Shown in pieces: positions 44,179-53,872 of a DNA stretch of 64,000 nucleotides (the first letter of the stretch is position 1; every line of letters starts with the position of its first letter). The notes below the pieces were generated by a model that ran no database searches, was not told where the DNA came from, and worked only from the letters and a program-made list of their open reading frames with translations. Source of the stretch: Bryobacteraceae bacterium (GTDB taxonomy: Bacteria > Acidobacteriota > Terriglobia > Bryobacterales > Bryobacteraceae); NCBI GenBank assembly GCA_030041985.1, contig JASIAM010000266.1, positions 1 to 64,000 of the forward strand. Direction: 5' to 3'. The translations under genes were made by a program, and so were the position numbers.

Positions 44179-45414
44179 GTGCCGCTGCGAATCGGTATCT
44201 TCGTTCATGGACGATTTCATGCGTTCGATTTTGCGCGGGCATTGGAAAGAGCTGGCGCTGAAGTAACCGTCTTCACGAATTACCCGCGCTGGGCGGCGCG
44301 CCGGTTTGGGCTTGATCCAGGCAGAGTTTGCGATTTCTGGATTCACGGCCTGATCAGTCATGCAATGGCTCGTCTCGGCCGCTACATCAGCTCCGAGTGG
44401 CTGGAATCCCCGCTGCATCGCATGTTCGGCCGGTGGGCGGCGCGTCAATTAAAATCTCGCGATTACGATGTGGTTCATCTCTGGAGTGGAGTTGCCGAGG
44501 AGTCTCTATTGTTTCTTGCCGCGAGCAAACCGCAGCAGTTAACAGTGGTAGTCCGGGGTTCAGCCCACATCCGTAAACAACGCGAGTTGCTGCTCGACGA
44601 GCAACGCCGCGCAGGCGTCCCGATGGAAGTCCCATCTCTTTGGCGCGTAGCGCGTGAGGAGCGCGAGTACGGCTTGGCTTCCGCCGTTTGCACCATCTCC
44701 AGCTTTGCATACCATACGTTCCTTTCAGCCGGTATGCCCGCGGAGCGGCTGATTCTGGCTCCCCTGGGCGTCGATGTGGGCGCCTTCCGCCCCTCTCCGG
44801 CGGACATCGAGGCGCGCATCAAACGCATCCTGAGCGAGCGTCCGTTGCGCGTGCTTACCGTGGGCACGCTATCGTTCCGCAAAGGCGCATTGGATTATCA
44901 AAACGTAGTAGAAGCTCTCCCTGGCGATTTCCGGATCCGTTTTGTGGGCACTTTCAGCCATGAATGCCGCGCTGTGGCTGCTCGACTGCGCGGCCAGGTC
45001 GAATTCATTGAGCGGAAACCGCAATCGGAATTGCCCATCCAATACAACTGGGCTGACGTATTCTTCTTTCCCACGATTGAGGATGGATTTGCGGCGGTAC
45101 TCGCCCAGGCACATGCTGCCGGTTTGCCCATCATTACGACGCACAACAGTTGTGGTTCGGACCTGATTGAGCACGGGGAAACGGGGTGGTTAACGCCCGC
45201 CCGGGACTCCGAGGCGATGTCGGAGCATCTTCTCTGGTGCCACCACCATCGCGGCCGGCTAGCGGAGATGTGTCGCGTCATCAATGACCGGCCGCGCATC
45301 CGGTCCTGGGACGATATGGCCCGTGATTATCTGGCGGCGGTTACCGCCCGGCTGGCCGCCGGCGCAGGCCATTCCGCCCGCGCGCAATCGCGGGAACTCC
45401 GTTTTCATGCCTAA
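44179..45414 (+). CDS. Family 4-type glycosyltransferase
   Basis: A 411-residue GT-B enzyme. The N-terminal half opens LRIGIFVHGRFHAFDFARAL; the C-terminal half has VLTVGTLSFRKGALDY, FVGTFSHECRA and the donor-binding FFFPTIEDGFAAVLAQAHAA, with the E-x7-E-like acidic pair. It adds a sugar from a nucleotide donor, probably to a surface glycan. The start is GTG and is poorly supported by a ribosome site. It overlaps the FkbM methyltransferase gene by eight bases. Confidence 0.85.
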   Translation: MPLRIGIFVHGRFHAFDFARALERAGAEVTVFTNYPRWAARRFGLDPGRVCDFWIHGLISHAMARLGRYISSEWLESPLHRMFGRWAARQLKSRDYDVVHLWSGVAEESLLFLAASKPQQLTVVVRGSAHIRKQRELLLDEQRRAGVPMEVPSLWRVAREEREYGLASAVCTISSFAYHTFLSAGMPAERLILAPLGVDVGAFRPSPADIEARIKRILSERPLRVLTVGTLSFRKGALDYQNVVEALPGDFRIRFVGTFSHECRAVAARLRGQVEFIERKPQSELPIQYNWADVFFFPTIEDGFAAVLAQAHAAGLPIITTHNSCGSDLIEHGETGWLTPARDSEAMSEHLLWCHHHRGRLAEMCRVINDRPRIRSWDDMARDYLAAVTARLAAGAGHSARAQSRELRFHA

Positions 45415-46249
45415 TGCCTTGTTGACCTTCTATCAGGAGATCTCCTATTTATCCCGGCTCGGTGATGGGCTCCGTGAGCGCATCCGCCTTCCCTGGGCCG
45501 GTCTCCGCTTTCATGCGGCAAATGGCTTGGGGCTTTCCAAGCACCTCCTGAATCGGCCCGCGGAATGTTTTCACCTGAACTTTCTGGGCCATAGTTATCC
45601 CGTCCGCCTTCGCCCGTATAACGGAGATTGGTTCATATTCCTGAACACCATGTTTGGCCGGCGTTACGCAGGTGTCGCCGAACTGGTGAAACCCATCCGG
45701 ACGGTGATCGACCTGGGTTGCCACGTGGGATCGTCCACTCTTTCGCTAGCGCAATGGGCGCCGCAGGCCCAATTTTTCTGCCTGGAAGCGAATCCCGGCA
45801 ATGTCGCGCTGCTTACCCAGAATCTGGCTGGCCTCGGTTCGCAAGCGAGAGTGCTATCGGGCGCGCTCAGCGAAAAACCCGGAACAGTCACGTTCACCGA
45901 CGATGGTTACAGTTGGGGCGGAAGCGTGGATGGCGGGGGTTCGGCGCATACGTACGAAGTGCCCGCCTACACGGTTGCGCAGGTGATCGAAAAGGCAGGT
46001 TTCCCGGTGGTGGACGTTCTCAAAGTTCACGTGGAAGGGGCCGAGCGCTACATTCTTCAGGAGTCCCAGCGCGCTGCTTTGAGCCGGGTCCGGTTGATGG
46101 TGATTGCCGAGTTCCATCATAAAGACTACCCGGAGGAACGTTTCCTGTGCGATGCGGCCGGCTTCGGTTTCCGACCGATTCCCAACGATAAATTCCGGAA
46201 CCAGTTTCTGGCCCTGAGGAACACGTCCGTGGCCGCCGCCACACGCTAA
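45407..46249 (+). CDS. FkbM family methyltransferase
   Basis: The 280-residue product has the FkbM core: TVIDLGCHVGSSTLSLAQWA (SAM motif I), FFCLEANPGNVALLTQNL and the VDVLKVHVEGAERYILQES block with acidic catalytic residues. The family O-methylates sugars, polyketides or lipids. The ATG at 45407 overlaps the end of the glycosyltransferase gene by eight bases, so it likely methylates the same surface glycan. Confidence 0.85.
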   Translation: MPNALLTFYQEISYLSRLGDGLRERIRLPWAGLRFHAANGLGLSKHLLNRPAECFHLNFLGHSYPVRLRPYNGDWFIFLNTMFGRRYAGVAELVKPIRTVIDLGCHVGSSTLSLAQWAPQAQFFCLEANPGNVALLTQNLAGLGSQARVLSGALSEKPGTVTFTDDGYSWGGSVDGGGSAHTYEVPAYTVAQVIEKAGFPVVDVLKVHVEGAERYILQESQRAALSRVRLMVIAEFHHKDYPEERFLCDAAGFGFRPIPNDKFRNQFLALRNTSVAAATR

Positions 46250-46270
46250 AAAACGCTTCTCCAACACCGC

Positions 46271-46276
46271 TAGAAT
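46271..46276 (+). promoter_or_regulatory. -10-like TAGAAT upstream of the cysteine desulfurase gene
   Basis: CGCTAGAATAG ends eight bases before the GTG. No ribosome site is present, and no -35 was seen. Confidence 0.35.
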
Positions 46277-46284
46277 AGAAATCA

Positions 46285-47442
46285 GTGCGGCACGTCTATT
46301 TTGACCACAACGCCACGACACCGGTCGCTCCGCAAGTTCTGGAGGCCGTGGTGTCGTGTCTCGGTCAGACCTACGGCAATGCATCCAGTATTCATTACTT
46401 TGGACAGGCGGCCAAGCAGCGTCTGGAGGCAGCGCGCCGCCAACTTGCGGCCCTGATTCATGCCAACGCCACTGAAGTAGTATTCACCGCTGGCGGCACC
46501 GAATCCGACAACATGGCTCTGCTGGGGATGGCGCGCACCGCCCGGCCGGTTTCCGGCAGACGCCACGTGATCACTACAGCCATTGAGCATCCGGCGGTGC
46601 TGGCGGCCTGCGCTCAATTGGAGCGGGAAGGCGTAGCCGTAACGCGTTTGCCGGTGGGAGCGGCCGGAGTGATTGATCCCGGCGATTTGCGGACAGCCCT
46701 TCGCCCCGAAACTGCGCTCGTTTCCGTGATGCACGCCAATAATGAAACCGGCGTCATTCAGCCGGTCGAAGAAATCGCGCGGATCACCCGGGAAGCGGGC
46801 GTGCCCTTCCACGCCGATGGCGTGCAGGCGCTGGGAAAGCTGCCCGTGGATGTGAAGGCGCTCGGCGTGGATTTTTACAGTATGAGCGCCCATAAGCTGT
46901 ACGCCCCCAAGGGAGTTGGGGCGCTGTACATTCGGAAGGGAGTTCGTTTTTCGCCATTGCTGTTCGGCGGCCATCACGAGCGCGACCGGCGGCCCGGCAC
47001 GGAAAATGTTCCCGGCATCGTGGGTTTTGGAGCGGCGGCCGAACTGGCATCGCAATCGGCGGACGATTTGCCCCAAATGGCTTCGTTCCGCCAAAAACTG
47101 GAGCAGGCGGTGCTCGACCGCATCCCGGGCACCGGAGTCAACGGCGCCGGCTCGCCCCGCGTCCCGAACACCACTAACATTTATTTTAATGGCATCGATG
47201 GCGAAGCCCTGGTGATCGCGCTCGATCTGCGCGGGTTCGCTGTCTCCACCGGGTCGGCGTGTTCGAGCGGAGCAGTCACCCCGTCCCACGTGCTGACCGC
47301 GATGGGCCTTCCGCCGGAGCGGGCGCGCGCCAGCATTCGCTTCTCGCTGGGCCTTTCCAATACCGCCGAGCAGGTGGACGCACTAGCGGAAGCGCTGGAG
47401 GAGTCGGTAGCCCATCTCCGCAGAATTTCGGTACATGCCTGA
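46285..47442 (+). CDS. Cysteine desulfurase (NifS/IscS family)
   Basis: The 385-residue product begins VYFDHNATTPVAPQVLEAV. Lys of the Schiff base lies in SMSAHKLYAPKGVGALYI, the catalytic loop Cys in FAVSTGSACSSGAVTPSHVL, and RFSLGLSNTAEQVD is near the end. It takes sulfur from cysteine as an enzyme persulfide. mnmA overlaps its last eight bases, so the obvious acceptor is MnmA for tRNA 2-thiouridine. Iron-sulfur assembly is possible, but no iscU or sufU is nearby. The start is GTG. Confidence 0.93.
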   Translation: MRHVYFDHNATTPVAPQVLEAVVSCLGQTYGNASSIHYFGQAAKQRLEAARRQLAALIHANATEVVFTAGGTESDNMALLGMARTARPVSGRRHVITTAIEHPAVLAACAQLEREGVAVTRLPVGAAGVIDPGDLRTALRPETALVSVMHANNETGVIQPVEEIARITREAGVPFHADGVQALGKLPVDVKALGVDFYSMSAHKLYAPKGVGALYIRKGVRFSPLLFGGHHERDRRPGTENVPGIVGFGAAAELASQSADDLPQMASFRQKLEQAVLDRIPGTGVNGAGSPRVPNTTNIYFNGIDGEALVIALDLRGFAVSTGSACSSGAVTPSHVLTAMGLPPERARASIRFSLGLSNTAEQVDALAEALEESVAHLRRISVHA

Positions 47443-48535
47443 ACCACCCATCGCTGTCGCTATGAGCGGTGGCGTCGACAGCTCCACGGTAGCCGCGCTG
47501 CTGGCGCGCCAGGGGCGCAGTGTGATCGGGCTGACGATGCAATTGTGGAACCAGCGCAGGCTTCCGGAACTGGTGCCCGAAGGAGGCGCAACTGGACGAT
47601 GCTGCTCGCTCGACGACGTCTACGACGCCCGCCGCGTGGCCGAGCAGATCGGAATTCCTTATTACGTGGTGAATTTCGAGGAGCAGTTTGAAGAACGCGT
47701 GGTGGCTCCGTTTGTCGAGGAGTATCTGGCAGGGCGGACGCCCATTCCCTGCACGCTCTGCAACAACTACATCAAGTTCGATCGCTTCCTGGAGATGGCC
47801 GATGCCGTGGGCGCGCACCACATCGCGACCGGCCACTACGCCCGCGTGCGGCAGCGCGACGGCCGCTACCAGCTTCTGCGCGCCGTCGATCCCTCTAAGG
47901 ACCAGACTTATTTTCTGTTCGGATTGACGCAACAACAACTCGCCCGCACTTTGTTCCCCTTAGGCGAGATGACCAAGACCGAAGTGCGGGCGCTAGCTCG
48001 CAGTTTTGATCTGGCCGTAGCGGCGAAGAGCGATAGCCAGGAGATCTGCTTTGTGCCGAACGGCGATTACGCCGGATTCCTGAGCGCCTGGTTGCGGGAA
48101 CGCGGCGAGCGCGTGCCGTCTGCGGCCGGACCGATTGTGAACTCCGCCGGACGGACGCTGGGCGCCCATGCAGGTGTGCACCACTTTACGGTCGGACAGA
48201 GGCGCGGGCTGGGTATCGCCGCGGGCGAACCGCTCTATGTGATCCGCACCGACCCCGAATCACAGCAAGTCGTGGTGGGCGGCCAACACGAATTGCTCCG
48301 CTCGCAACTCGCTGCCACGGAGGTGAACTGGATTTCCATCGCCAGCCCCTCGCAGCCCGTGCGGGCGCAGGTGAAGATTCGCAACAAACACGCAGCGGCC
48401 GCGGCATGGATCGAGGCCTCTGCCGAGGGCCGCGTCGAAGTGAATTTCGATGAGCCGCAGCGCGCCATCACTCCGGGGCAGGCCGCGGTGTTCTACCAGG
48501 AAGACCTGGTTCTAGGTGGTGGATGGATCGAGTGA
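47435..48535 (+). CDS. mnmA: tRNA-specific 2-thiouridylase
   Basis: A 366-residue ATP-dependent thiolase. AVAMSGGVDSSTVAALL is the PP-loop, PIPCTLCNNYIKFDRFL holds the nucleophile Cys, and SDSQEICFVPNGDY the second catalytic Cys. HHFTVGQRRGLGIAAGEPL and the C-terminal beta barrel also match. It makes s2U34 in tRNA-Lys, -Glu and -Gln using sulfur from the upstream desulfurase. It overlaps the upstream gene by eight bases and the acyltransferase gene by thirteen, so the three are one transcript. Confidence 0.95.
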   Translation: MPEPPIAVAMSGGVDSSTVAALLARQGRSVIGLTMQLWNQRRLPELVPEGGATGRCCSLDDVYDARRVAEQIGIPYYVVNFEEQFEERVVAPFVEEYLAGRTPIPCTLCNNYIKFDRFLEMADAVGAHHIATGHYARVRQRDGRYQLLRAVDPSKDQTYFLFGLTQQQLARTLFPLGEMTKTEVRALARSFDLAVAAKSDSQEICFVPNGDYAGFLSAWLRERGERVPSAAGPIVNSAGRTLGAHAGVHHFTVGQRRGLGIAAGEPLYVIRTDPESQQVVVGGQHELLRSQLAATEVNWISIASPSQPVRAQVKIRNKHAAAAAWIEASAEGRVEVNFDEPQRAITPGQAAVFYQEDLVLGGGWIE

Positions 48536-49455
48536 GAGCGCCGGCCCCTCGGCATTACGCCGAATTCGCGCTCGTCTGGCTCGTTCTGAAGTCCCTTGAG
48601 TGGACGCCGCTTGCGCTGGCGCAGCGTCTGGCTCGCGGTTATTTGCGGCTGGCCGATCTCACCCTGCCCCGCCTCCGCCGCGTAGCGAATCGCAACCTTT
48701 CCCTCGCCCTTCCGGAACTCAATGCCGAACAGCGCGTGGCAATTATCGCGGGCGTGTTCCGCTCCGTAGCGCAGCTATTGGTGACCATGGCCAGATTCCC
48801 ATCCATCCACCGCAAGAACCTGGACCGCTGGATTCGCTTCGAAGGATACGAACACTTTGAGCATGCGCGCCGCGCCGGGCGCGGTGTTCTGTTTGCCACC
48901 GCACACCTGGGCAATTGGGAATTCAGCGCCTACGCTCACGCCCTCTTCGCGGGGCCGATGAACGTGGTGGTCCGGCCCCTGGATAACCCGCTCCTCGATC
49001 GCCTGGTAACGCGCCGGCGCGAGCTTTCCGGAAATCGTGTTCTCTCCAAGCGGGATCCTGCCCGGCCCATTCTGAAAGCGTTAGCTGCCAACGAAGCAGT
49101 GGGGGTTCTGATCGACCAGAATGTCTCTACCGACGCGGTATTTATCGATTTCTTTGGGATTCCCACGGCGGCCGCTTCCGGTTTCGCCCGCCTGGCCGCC
49201 CGTAGCGGCGCAGCCGTAATTCCCGGCTTCGCTTTGTGGTCCGGCGAAGAGCAGCGTTACGTGCTGCGCTTCTATCCGCCGGTTGCGATGAGCGGTGATG
49301 CGGTGCGCGACACCCAGGCTTTACAGAGCGTGCTGGAAGCCGTAATTCGGGCACATCCCGACCAGTGGTTGTGGATTCACCGGCGCTGGAAAACGCGTCC
49401 TCCGGGTTCTCCTCCTCTGTACGAAGCTTCACCCGCTGCCTGTGATGCCCTGTAG
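48523..49455 (+). CDS. LpxL/HtrB-type lysophospholipid acyltransferase
   Basis: A 310-residue membrane-associated acyltransferase. TAHLGNWEFSAY holds the HxxxxE active-site pair, MNVVVRPLDNPLLD the substrate region, and AVGVLIDQNVSTDAVFIDFF the LpxL-type block. It would put a late fatty acid on lipid A or on another glycolipid. It overlaps mnmA by thirteen bases, an arrangement that joins tRNA modification with envelope synthesis only by transcription. The C-terminus is unremarkable. Confidence 0.82.
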   Translation: MDRVRAPAPRHYAEFALVWLVLKSLEWTPLALAQRLARGYLRLADLTLPRLRRVANRNLSLALPELNAEQRVAIIAGVFRSVAQLLVTMARFPSIHRKNLDRWIRFEGYEHFEHARRAGRGVLFATAHLGNWEFSAYAHALFAGPMNVVVRPLDNPLLDRLVTRRRELSGNRVLSKRDPARPILKALAANEAVGVLIDQNVSTDAVFIDFFGIPTAAASGFARLAARSGAAVIPGFALWSGEEQRYVLRFYPPVAMSGDAVRDTQALQSVLEAVIRAHPDQWLWIHRRWKTRPPGSPPLYEASPAACDAL

Positions 49456-49473
49456 TATTCTGAAGCCGGAACG

Positions 49474-51306
49474 ATGAAACGGTTCCCTCGCTCGCCACTG
49501 CACAGCAGCGTGTTTGCGCTGTTGGTCACAGCATTAGCCGTTTTGCTGGCGGTCTTGTTCGGGTCCTTGTTGGCCCCGGATGCTTATCTTCTATTTGTCG
49601 CCGCGATTTGGGCCAGCGCTTGGTATCACGGCCGGGAAGGCGGATTCACCGCCACCGTTTTATCCTCTCTGATCTTTCTGTTCTCCTTTTTTGCTTCCGG
49701 CACGGATCACGAACCGATTCCAGTGCGCTTGCTGCGGCTCCTCTCCTTCGTGATGTTAGGGGTTTTCGTAACGTGGCTGACGGCTTCGTGGCAGGACAGC
49801 CGGAGGCTGCTTGTATCCACGCTTTCGAGCATTGGAGATGCCGTGCTGGCCACCGATAAAGAAGGCCGGATCACGTTTATGAATACGGTTGCCGAGGCGC
49901 TGACCGGCTGGTCGGCTGAGGACGCGCGGAGAAAAGACGTGAGGGACGTGATCCGATTGATTGATGAGGTCAAGCGGGAGCCTATCGAGAATCCTCTATC
50001 GCGCGCGTTGCGGGAGCGTGTGATGGTAACGCTGGCCGAGAGTCCACGCCTGATCTCGCGTAGCGGCGCCGAAGTGCCCACCGAACAAACCGCAGCGCCC
50101 ATTCGCGAAGATTGGGGCGAACTGCGCGGCGGCATCCTGGTATTTCGCGACATCAGCCGGCGCCGCCAGCTCGAAGAGCAGGTCACGCACGCGCAGAAAA
50201 TGCAGGCGGTAGGGCGCCTGGCCGGCGGCGTAGCGGGCGATTTCAATAACGTGCTCACCGTGATCACCGGATATGCGGAATTGTTGAAAATGGATGTGCC
50301 GGCGGCCAGCAACCTGCGCCGGTTTGTGGACGAGATCATTTACGCTGGAGAACGGGCCGCGGGTCTTACGCGCCATCTACTCGCGTTCAGCCGCGGCCCC
50401 GGGGCGCAACCAAGTGTATTGGATCTCAACTCCATCCTGAGCGAACAAGAGCCGATGCTGCAGCGTCTGCTGGGACGCACCATCGAGCTGGTTCTGCTGC
50501 CCGGTCCCAACCTGGGCCGTATTGCCGCCGACCCCGCGCAAATCGAGCAGGTGATCGTTAACTTCGCCACCAACGCCCGCGACGCCATGCCCGAGGGAGG
50601 CAAGTTTGTCATTGAGACCGAAAATGTGTATCTGGAGACGGCGGACGGCAAAAATCTGGATCTCAAGCCCGGGCCTTACGTGATGCTGGCCATCAGCGAT
50701 ACCGGCGTTGGCATGGATTCCGAGACCCGCTCGCGCTTGTTTGAGCCGTTCTTCACCACCAAGGATCCCGGAAAAGGCAGCGGCGGATTGGGCTTGGCGA
50801 CGGTATACGGGATCGTGAAGCAGTACGAAGGCCAGATCACCGTGTACAGCCAGCAAGGGCACGGCACTATCTTCGAAATCTACCTGCCGCGAGTGGCGGA
50901 GGCGGCGGTGCCGGCGGCGCGCAAGCTCTCTCCCAAGGGTTCGGAAACCATTCTGCTGGTGGACGACGAAGATGGCGTGCGCCAGCTTGTTTCGGCCGTG
51001 CTGAAGTCCCACGGCTATGATGTGCTCGAAGCCAGCAATGGCGGCACCGCGCTAGCCACCTATGAGAAGAACGGCCACAAAATCGACATGGTCCTCACCG
51101 ACGTAGTCATGCCGCAGATGAACGGTTTTGATCTGGTGCGGGAACTGGCCCACCGCGCGCCCACGCTCAAGGTTCTGTTTATGTCCGGTTATCGCGACAA
51201 TCCCGGCGAGGCCGCGGCGGGTGAAGCCCCCAGAGCTTTCCTCCACAAACCGTTCACCCCCGACAGCCTGCTGAGCAAAGTGCGCGAAGTGCTGGATGGA
51301 CAGTGA
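49474..51306 (+). CDS. Hybrid histidine kinase lacking the phospho-histidine
   Basis: A 610-residue protein: three N-terminal membrane helices (12-105), PAS domain (~112-230), HisKA-type helix pair (~235-305), HATPase (N-box [11 protein letters not shown] with Asn367, [25 protein letters not shown]) and a receiver (VDDED, phospho-Asp543 in [11 protein letters not shown], Lys592 in LHKPF). The expected AHDFNN H-box reads GGVAGDFNN: Gly255 (GGC at 50236-50238) replaces His. The ATP lid and receiver look intact. It may be a pseudokinase, phosphorylate a partner in trans or bind a ligand. No frameshift is present. Confidence 0.9.
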   Translation: MKRFPRSPLHSSVFALLVTALAVLLAVLFGSLLAPDAYLLFVAAIWASAWYHGREGGFTATVLSSLIFLFSFFASGTDHEPIPVRLLRLLSFVMLGVFVTWLTASWQDSRRLLVSTLSSIGDAVLATDKEGRITFMNTVAEALTGWSAEDARRKDVRDVIRLIDEVKREPIENPLSRALRERVMVTLAESPRLISRSGAEVPTEQTAAPIREDWGELRGGILVFRDISRRRQLEEQVTHAQKMQAVGRLAGGVAGDFNNVLTVITGYAELLKMDVPAASNLRRFVDEIIYAGERAAGLTRHLLAFSRGPGAQPSVLDLNSILSEQEPMLQRLLGRTIELVLLPGPNLGRIAADPAQIEQVIVNFATNARDAMPEGGKFVIETENVYLETADGKNLDLKPGPYVMLAISDTGVGMDSETRSRLFEPFFTTKDPGKGSGGLGLATVYGIVKQYEGQITVYSQQGHGTIFEIYLPRVAEAAVPAARKLSPKGSETILLVDDEDGVRQLVSAVLKSHGYDVLEASNGGTALATYEKNGHKIDMVLTDVVMPQMNGFDLVRELAHRAPTLKVLFMSGYRDNPGEAAAGEAPRAFLHKPFTPDSLLSKVREVLDGQ

Positions 51307-51319
51307 TCCCGGTCCAGCA

Positions 51320-51741
51320 GTAAGGCTTCATAGTTGTTGGATCGCCCTGGGCCATGGCGTTCAGGCTGGTATTGCGCAGAAATTCATAGGCCGTGCCATG
51401 GAACTGGTTGGTGCCCGATCGGAGGGCGGTGGTGATCACGCCGCCGCCCACGCGCCCGTATTCCGCGCTGAAATTGCTGGTGAGAACTTTGAATTCCGCA
51501 ATCGCATCCGGAGAAGGCTGCACCACCTGGCTCGAGTAGCCTTGGTTACTGGTGCCGTACGCGTTGTTGTCGAGGCCGTCGAGCAGAAAATTGTTATAGG
51601 TGCTGCGCATGCCGTTAATGTTGATCGCGCCTTCGCGTGGGGTACGGTGCCCAGAACTTCGCTGGTTTCGAACTGCGCGTAGAGAGGGGCAGCCGGGAGA
51701 AGAGACAGTAAGAGCAACTTGCCGTACAGGTGTCGATTCAT
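51320..51741 (-). pseudogene. TonB-dependent receptor relic with internal deletion
   Basis: The start at 51741 gives a signal peptide and mature start typical of acidobacterial TonB receptors ([31 protein letters not shown]). The frame then breaks. In a neighbouring frame come [39 protein letters not shown] and the [20 protein letters not shown] plug-domain block, ending around [11 protein letters not shown]. The carboxypeptidase-like domain (~100 residues) between them is gone, and the barrel is missing beyond ~51330, where the convergent kinase gene ends. Confidence 0.8.
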
Positions 51742-51823
51742 ATGAATCTAAGATCATGCCAGCGAGGTAGACGACAGTTGGGTTATCGGTGTGTAACGAT
51801 CACTTAAGAGTTGTAAAAGACCA

Positions 51824-52741
51824 TCAAATGGCGGCCTTCTGCAGCCGGTCGCGGACGCCGGCCCACTCAGGAGTATCTGGAGGAGGCTCGACGGCAATCC
51901 AATCGAGGCCTGCCTCATCCAGGCGGTGAAGAGTGCTGTACAAGGCGGTGGCGTAGGCGCGCGGGCCGGCGGGCATCTCACGGCCGATGCGCAACCATGC
52001 GCCGTGTCCGCTGGGCGTCGCGTCGCCAGGCTGCAAGAGATGTAGCGGGGTATGCGGGCGATAATGGCGCGGGTGCATGCCGGGAGAAGCGTGTGCGCCT
52101 TCAGAAGTGGGCGGCGCGGGGCGCACGGGGCCGATGAGCGCTTCGATCTCCGGCAGCGGAATGACGCCGGGGCGCAGAAGCATCGGTTCGCCAGCGAGCG
52201 ACAGCACGGTGGATTCGATCCCCACCTGCGAGGGGCCGCCATCAAGTACAAAATCAGCCAGTTCTTCGGCGACATGCCCGGCTGAGACCGGCGATAGCTC
52301 TGTAAAGCGATTGGCGCTGGGCGCGGCGATGGGCACGCCCGCGGCGTGGATCAAAGCTAATGCTACGGGATGCGCGGGCATGCGCAAACCAACAGTGGGT
52401 AGCCCGGCGGTGACGATATCGGGAATCGCGGCGATTTTGGGAACGACCAGCGTGAGCGGTCCCGGCCAATAGTGACGCGCGAGGATTTCGGCGGCGGCGG
52501 GCCACTCGGCAGCGAGCGAGCGCGCCATCTCGATCGAATCGACGTGAACAATCAGCGGACTGGTGTGTGGCCGGCCTTTGCGCGCAAAGATGCTCGCGAT
52601 GGCTTCAGCGTCCAGCGCATTGGCGCCCAAGCCGTACACAGTTTCGGTGGGGAATGCGACGAGCTTGCCGGCGCGAATCAGCACTGCCGCGTGTTGGCAG
52701 GCGGCAGCGCCTGCCCCACAATCATGGGCGAGGCTGCTCAC
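51824..52741 (-). CDS. Threonylcarbamoyl-AMP synthase (Sua5/TsaC)
   Basis: The 305-residue product has the YrdC/Sua5 domain (GKLVAFPTETVYGLGANALD, KGRPHTSPLIVHV, PTVGLRMPAHPVALALI, APSANRFTELSPVSA) and a C-terminal Sua5 domain (from ~215, SPGMHPRHYRPHTPLHLL). It makes threonylcarbamoyl-AMP for the t6A37 tRNA modification. The long form with the extra domain corresponds to Sua5 rather than short TsaC. It overlaps prfB (ATGA), so both translation-related genes are coupled. Confidence 0.92.
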   Translation of the reverse strand: MSSLAHDCGAGAAACQHAAVLIRAGKLVAFPTETVYGLGANALDAEAIASIFARKGRPHTSPLIVHVDSIEMARSLAAEWPAAAEILARHYWPGPLTLVVPKIAAIPDIVTAGLPTVGLRMPAHPVALALIHAAGVPIAAPSANRFTELSPVSAGHVAEELADFVLDGGPSQVGIESTVLSLAGEPMLLRPGVIPLPEIEALIGPVRPAPPTSEGAHASPGMHPRHYRPHTPLHLLQPGDATPSGHGAWLRIGREMPAGPRAYATALYSTLHRLDEAGLDWIAVEPPPDTPEWAGVRDRLQKAAI

Positions 52742-53872
52742 TCCGGCAACTCGTCTTTACCGTCCCCCGCGATTTTGCCCGTCTTCCGCCACACCAGCCA
52801 AGCGTGAATGAGCGGCTCCAGATTGCCATCGAGGACGCTATCCACATCGCCGATGGCCAACTTGCTGCGCAGATCTTTCACTAATCGGTAGGGCGCCAGC
52901 ACATAATTGCGAATCTGGCTGCCGAAGTTGATATCGAGCTTGGAGTCTTCGGTCTTGCGAGTTTCTTCGCGCTTCTTTTCCAGTTCGTATTCGTAGAGCC
53001 GCGCGCGAAGCTGCTTGAAAGCGCTGTCGCGGTTCTTATGCTGCGAGCGCTCGTTCTGGCACTGCACCACGATGCCCGTAGGAAAGTGCGTGATGCGCAC
53101 GGCCGAATCGGTCATATTGACATGCTGGCCGCCGGCGCCCGAGGAGCGGAACGTGTCGATACGCAGATCGTCGGGGCGGATTTCGATTTTGATTTCGTCA
53201 TCCACCTGCGGATAGACGAAGACGGAAGCGAACGAGGTATGCCGGCGAGCGTTGGCATCGAAGGGGGAAATGCGCACCAGGCGGTGCACCCCGATTTCCG
53301 ATTGCAGCAGGCCGTAGGCGTTTTCACCATTGACCTCGAAAGTAACGGATTTGATGCCTGCGCCTTCGCCCTCGAGGCGATCCGTGATCACGCATTGAAA
53401 ACCTTCGCGCTCCGCCCAGCGGAGGTACATGCGCAGGAGCATCTCTGCCCAGTCCTGGCTTTCGGTGCCGCCTGCTCCGGGGTGAATGGTCACGATGGCG
53501 CTGCGGGCATCGTTTTCCCCGGAGAGAAGCATGGCGGTTTCCACTTTTTCGAGCAGCGCGCCATAGTTGTGCATCTCGCGGGCGATATCGCCGGAAACAT
53601 TTTCGCCTTCGCGCATCAGCTCGAAGAGAGTGTCGAGATCATCGGTGAGCGTGCGGATACGGTCGTCGTTAGCGATGGTTTCTTCCAACCGCTTACGATC
53701 CTGCATCACTTTCTGGCTTTTTTCGGGCTGGCTCCAGAACTCAGGCTGAGCGATCTGGTCTTCGATTTTGGCTAATTTTTGTTTTTGCGCCGGAGCGTCA
53801 AAGATACCTCCGCACAGCCAACGCCTGTTCGCGGAGGGGGAGGTAATCTCGGTCTAAGTCTTCTACAGTCAT
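52738..53872 (-). CDS. prfB: Peptide chain release factor 2, with programmed +1 frameshift
   Basis: RF2 recognises UGA and UAA stop codons. The first 24 codons (ATG at 53872-53870, [15 protein letters not shown]...) end at an in-frame TGA (53800-53798) inside AGG-TAT-CTT-TGA-C, the classical autoregulatory site. A +1 shift then joins the main frame, giving about 377 residues. [10 protein letters not shown] supplies the SPF recognition motif and [17 protein letters not shown] the GGQ peptidyl-hydrolysis motif. The start overlaps the phosphoesterase stop (ATGA), and the end overlaps tsaC (ATGA). Confidence 0.96.
53797..53809 (-). promoter_or_regulatory. prfB programmed frameshift site
   Basis: AGGTATCTTTGAC on the minus strand: an SD-like AGG just upstream, slippery CTT and in-frame TGA followed by C. 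High RF2 leads to termination at TGA; low RF2 allows the shift. Confidence 0.9.

Noticed and set aside
46282-47289. 335-codon minus-strand frame opposite the cysteine desulfurase gene
   Set aside because: It is an antisense shadow; the plus strand has complete family motifs.
52738-53872. In-frame TGA after 24 codons of prfB, suggesting a pseudogene
   Set aside because: The sequence around it is the classical RF2 autoregulatory frameshift site, and the main frame continues with full family motifs.
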